Positions 5,164-5,377 of a stretch of 5,377 bases of DNA are shown here, one piece after another. The DNA is from Deltaproteobacteria bacterium (GTDB lineage: Bacteria > Desulfobacterota > Desulfomonilia > UBA1062). The DNA lies in NCBI GenBank assembly GCA_003643935.1, contig QMLJ01000109.1:1-5377 (forward strand). The letters are read 5' to 3'. Position 1 is the stretch's first letter, and every line of letters begins with the position of its first letter. A program made the position numbers and the translations under genes. The notes beneath the pieces were generated by a model. The model was not told where the DNA came from. It did not search any database and worked only from the letters and a program-made list of their open reading frames with translations.

Positions 5164-5377
5164 GTCCATGATACAGAGGTTGCCAACTGATATTGATAGT
5201 CATGTTAACTGGGAGCCTATAGATAGGATATTGGTAGAAGCATATCCTGTAGGTAAGTCTGAGTATGGACTCACGGCGTATCCTCCTTTGATGCCTTTGA
5301 AGGCTGTATTATTACAGAAGTGGTTTGGTATTAGGTCTGATCCTGAATTGGAGAACCAGATTAATGATCGTATTTCA
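5156..5377 (+). CDS. IS5-family transposase, 5' part, runs off the window
   Basis: The frame is open from 5126 (after TGA 5123-5125) to the last base, with possible starts at TTG 5156 and ATG 5168. AAGGAGG at 5146-5152 is a strong Shine-Dalgarno-like sequence, but its spacing is poor for both: 3 bases to the TTG and 15 to the ATG. About 74 residues are visible. NWEPIDRILVEAYPVG, then AYPPLMPLKAVLLQKWFGI, then SDPELENQINDRIS matches the N-terminal region of IS5-type transposases, where the pattern Q-W-(aromatic)-x-(I/L)-x-SD-x-x-(L/M)-E is conserved. The catalytic DDE residues lie beyond the window, so activity cannot be judged. The natural N-terminus is probably the segment at 5095-5163 in another frame. 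Confidence 0.75.
   Translation, partial: MDKSMIQRLPTDIDSHVNWEPIDRILVEAYPVGKSEYGLTAYPPLMPLKAVLLQKWFGIRSDPELENQINDRIS

Larger units (their letters stand above)
4945..5377 (+). mobile_element. Left part of an IS5-type insertion sequence, cut by the window end
   Basis: A transposase reading frame occupies the right edge of the window and continues beyond it. The left boundary is proposed at GAGACCTTTGCAC (4945-4957), which resembles terminal inverted repeats of IS5-group elements I remember. The matching right end is outside the window, so the boundary is tentative. About 200 bases lie between it and the transposase, AT-rich and without another gene. The cytochrome stop is 63 bases upstream, so that gene is not interrupted. 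Codon choice changes here: six of seven prolines in the main transposase frame use CCT. Confidence 0.6.

Overview
This window looks like a chromosomal segment of a Gram-negative bacterium. A PEP-CTERM/exosortase substrate implies an outer membrane and extracellular polymer. A small periplasmic triheme c7-type cytochrome implies respiratory electron transfer of the kind common in anaerobic metal or sulfur reducers such as Desulfobacterota or Nitrospirota. That placement is inference from gene content; there is no rRNA or other marker here. No CRISPR array, tRNA or rRNA is visible.

Layout from left to right: (1) 14-823 +, a secreted PEP-CTERM protein, closed by a strong hairpin at 836-862. (2) 1014-2681 +, a FadD-type acyl-CoA synthetase, followed 45 bases later on the same strand by a FadR-type GntR regulator at 2727-3416. 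The pair has a sigma70-like promoter near 898-925, and a 13-base direct repeat (872-884 and 888-900) overlaps its -35 box. This looks like a fatty-acid activation unit with its own acyl-CoA-sensing regulator. (3) 3484-4290 -, convergent with the regulator, a YtnP-like metallo-beta-lactamase-fold hydrolase with a complete two-metal site. (4) 4291-4557, a divergent intergenic region holding a roughly 130-base pyrimidine-rich tract that reads as degenerate heptanucleotide repeats and is bracketed by inverted copies of TTGACTAGG. (5) 4558-4881 +, a periplasmic triheme c7-type cytochrome. (6) From about 4945 to the window end, the left part of an IS5-type insertion sequence. Its transposase N-terminus is in a different frame from the rest of the protein, and a hairpin-capable repeat surrounds its ribosome binding site.

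Most genes belong to known families. The parts least explained by standard annotation are the bracketed heptamer tract, the candidate FadR operator pair, the possible leaderless start of the hydrolase and the frame break in the transposase. I found no convincing new multi-gene system.
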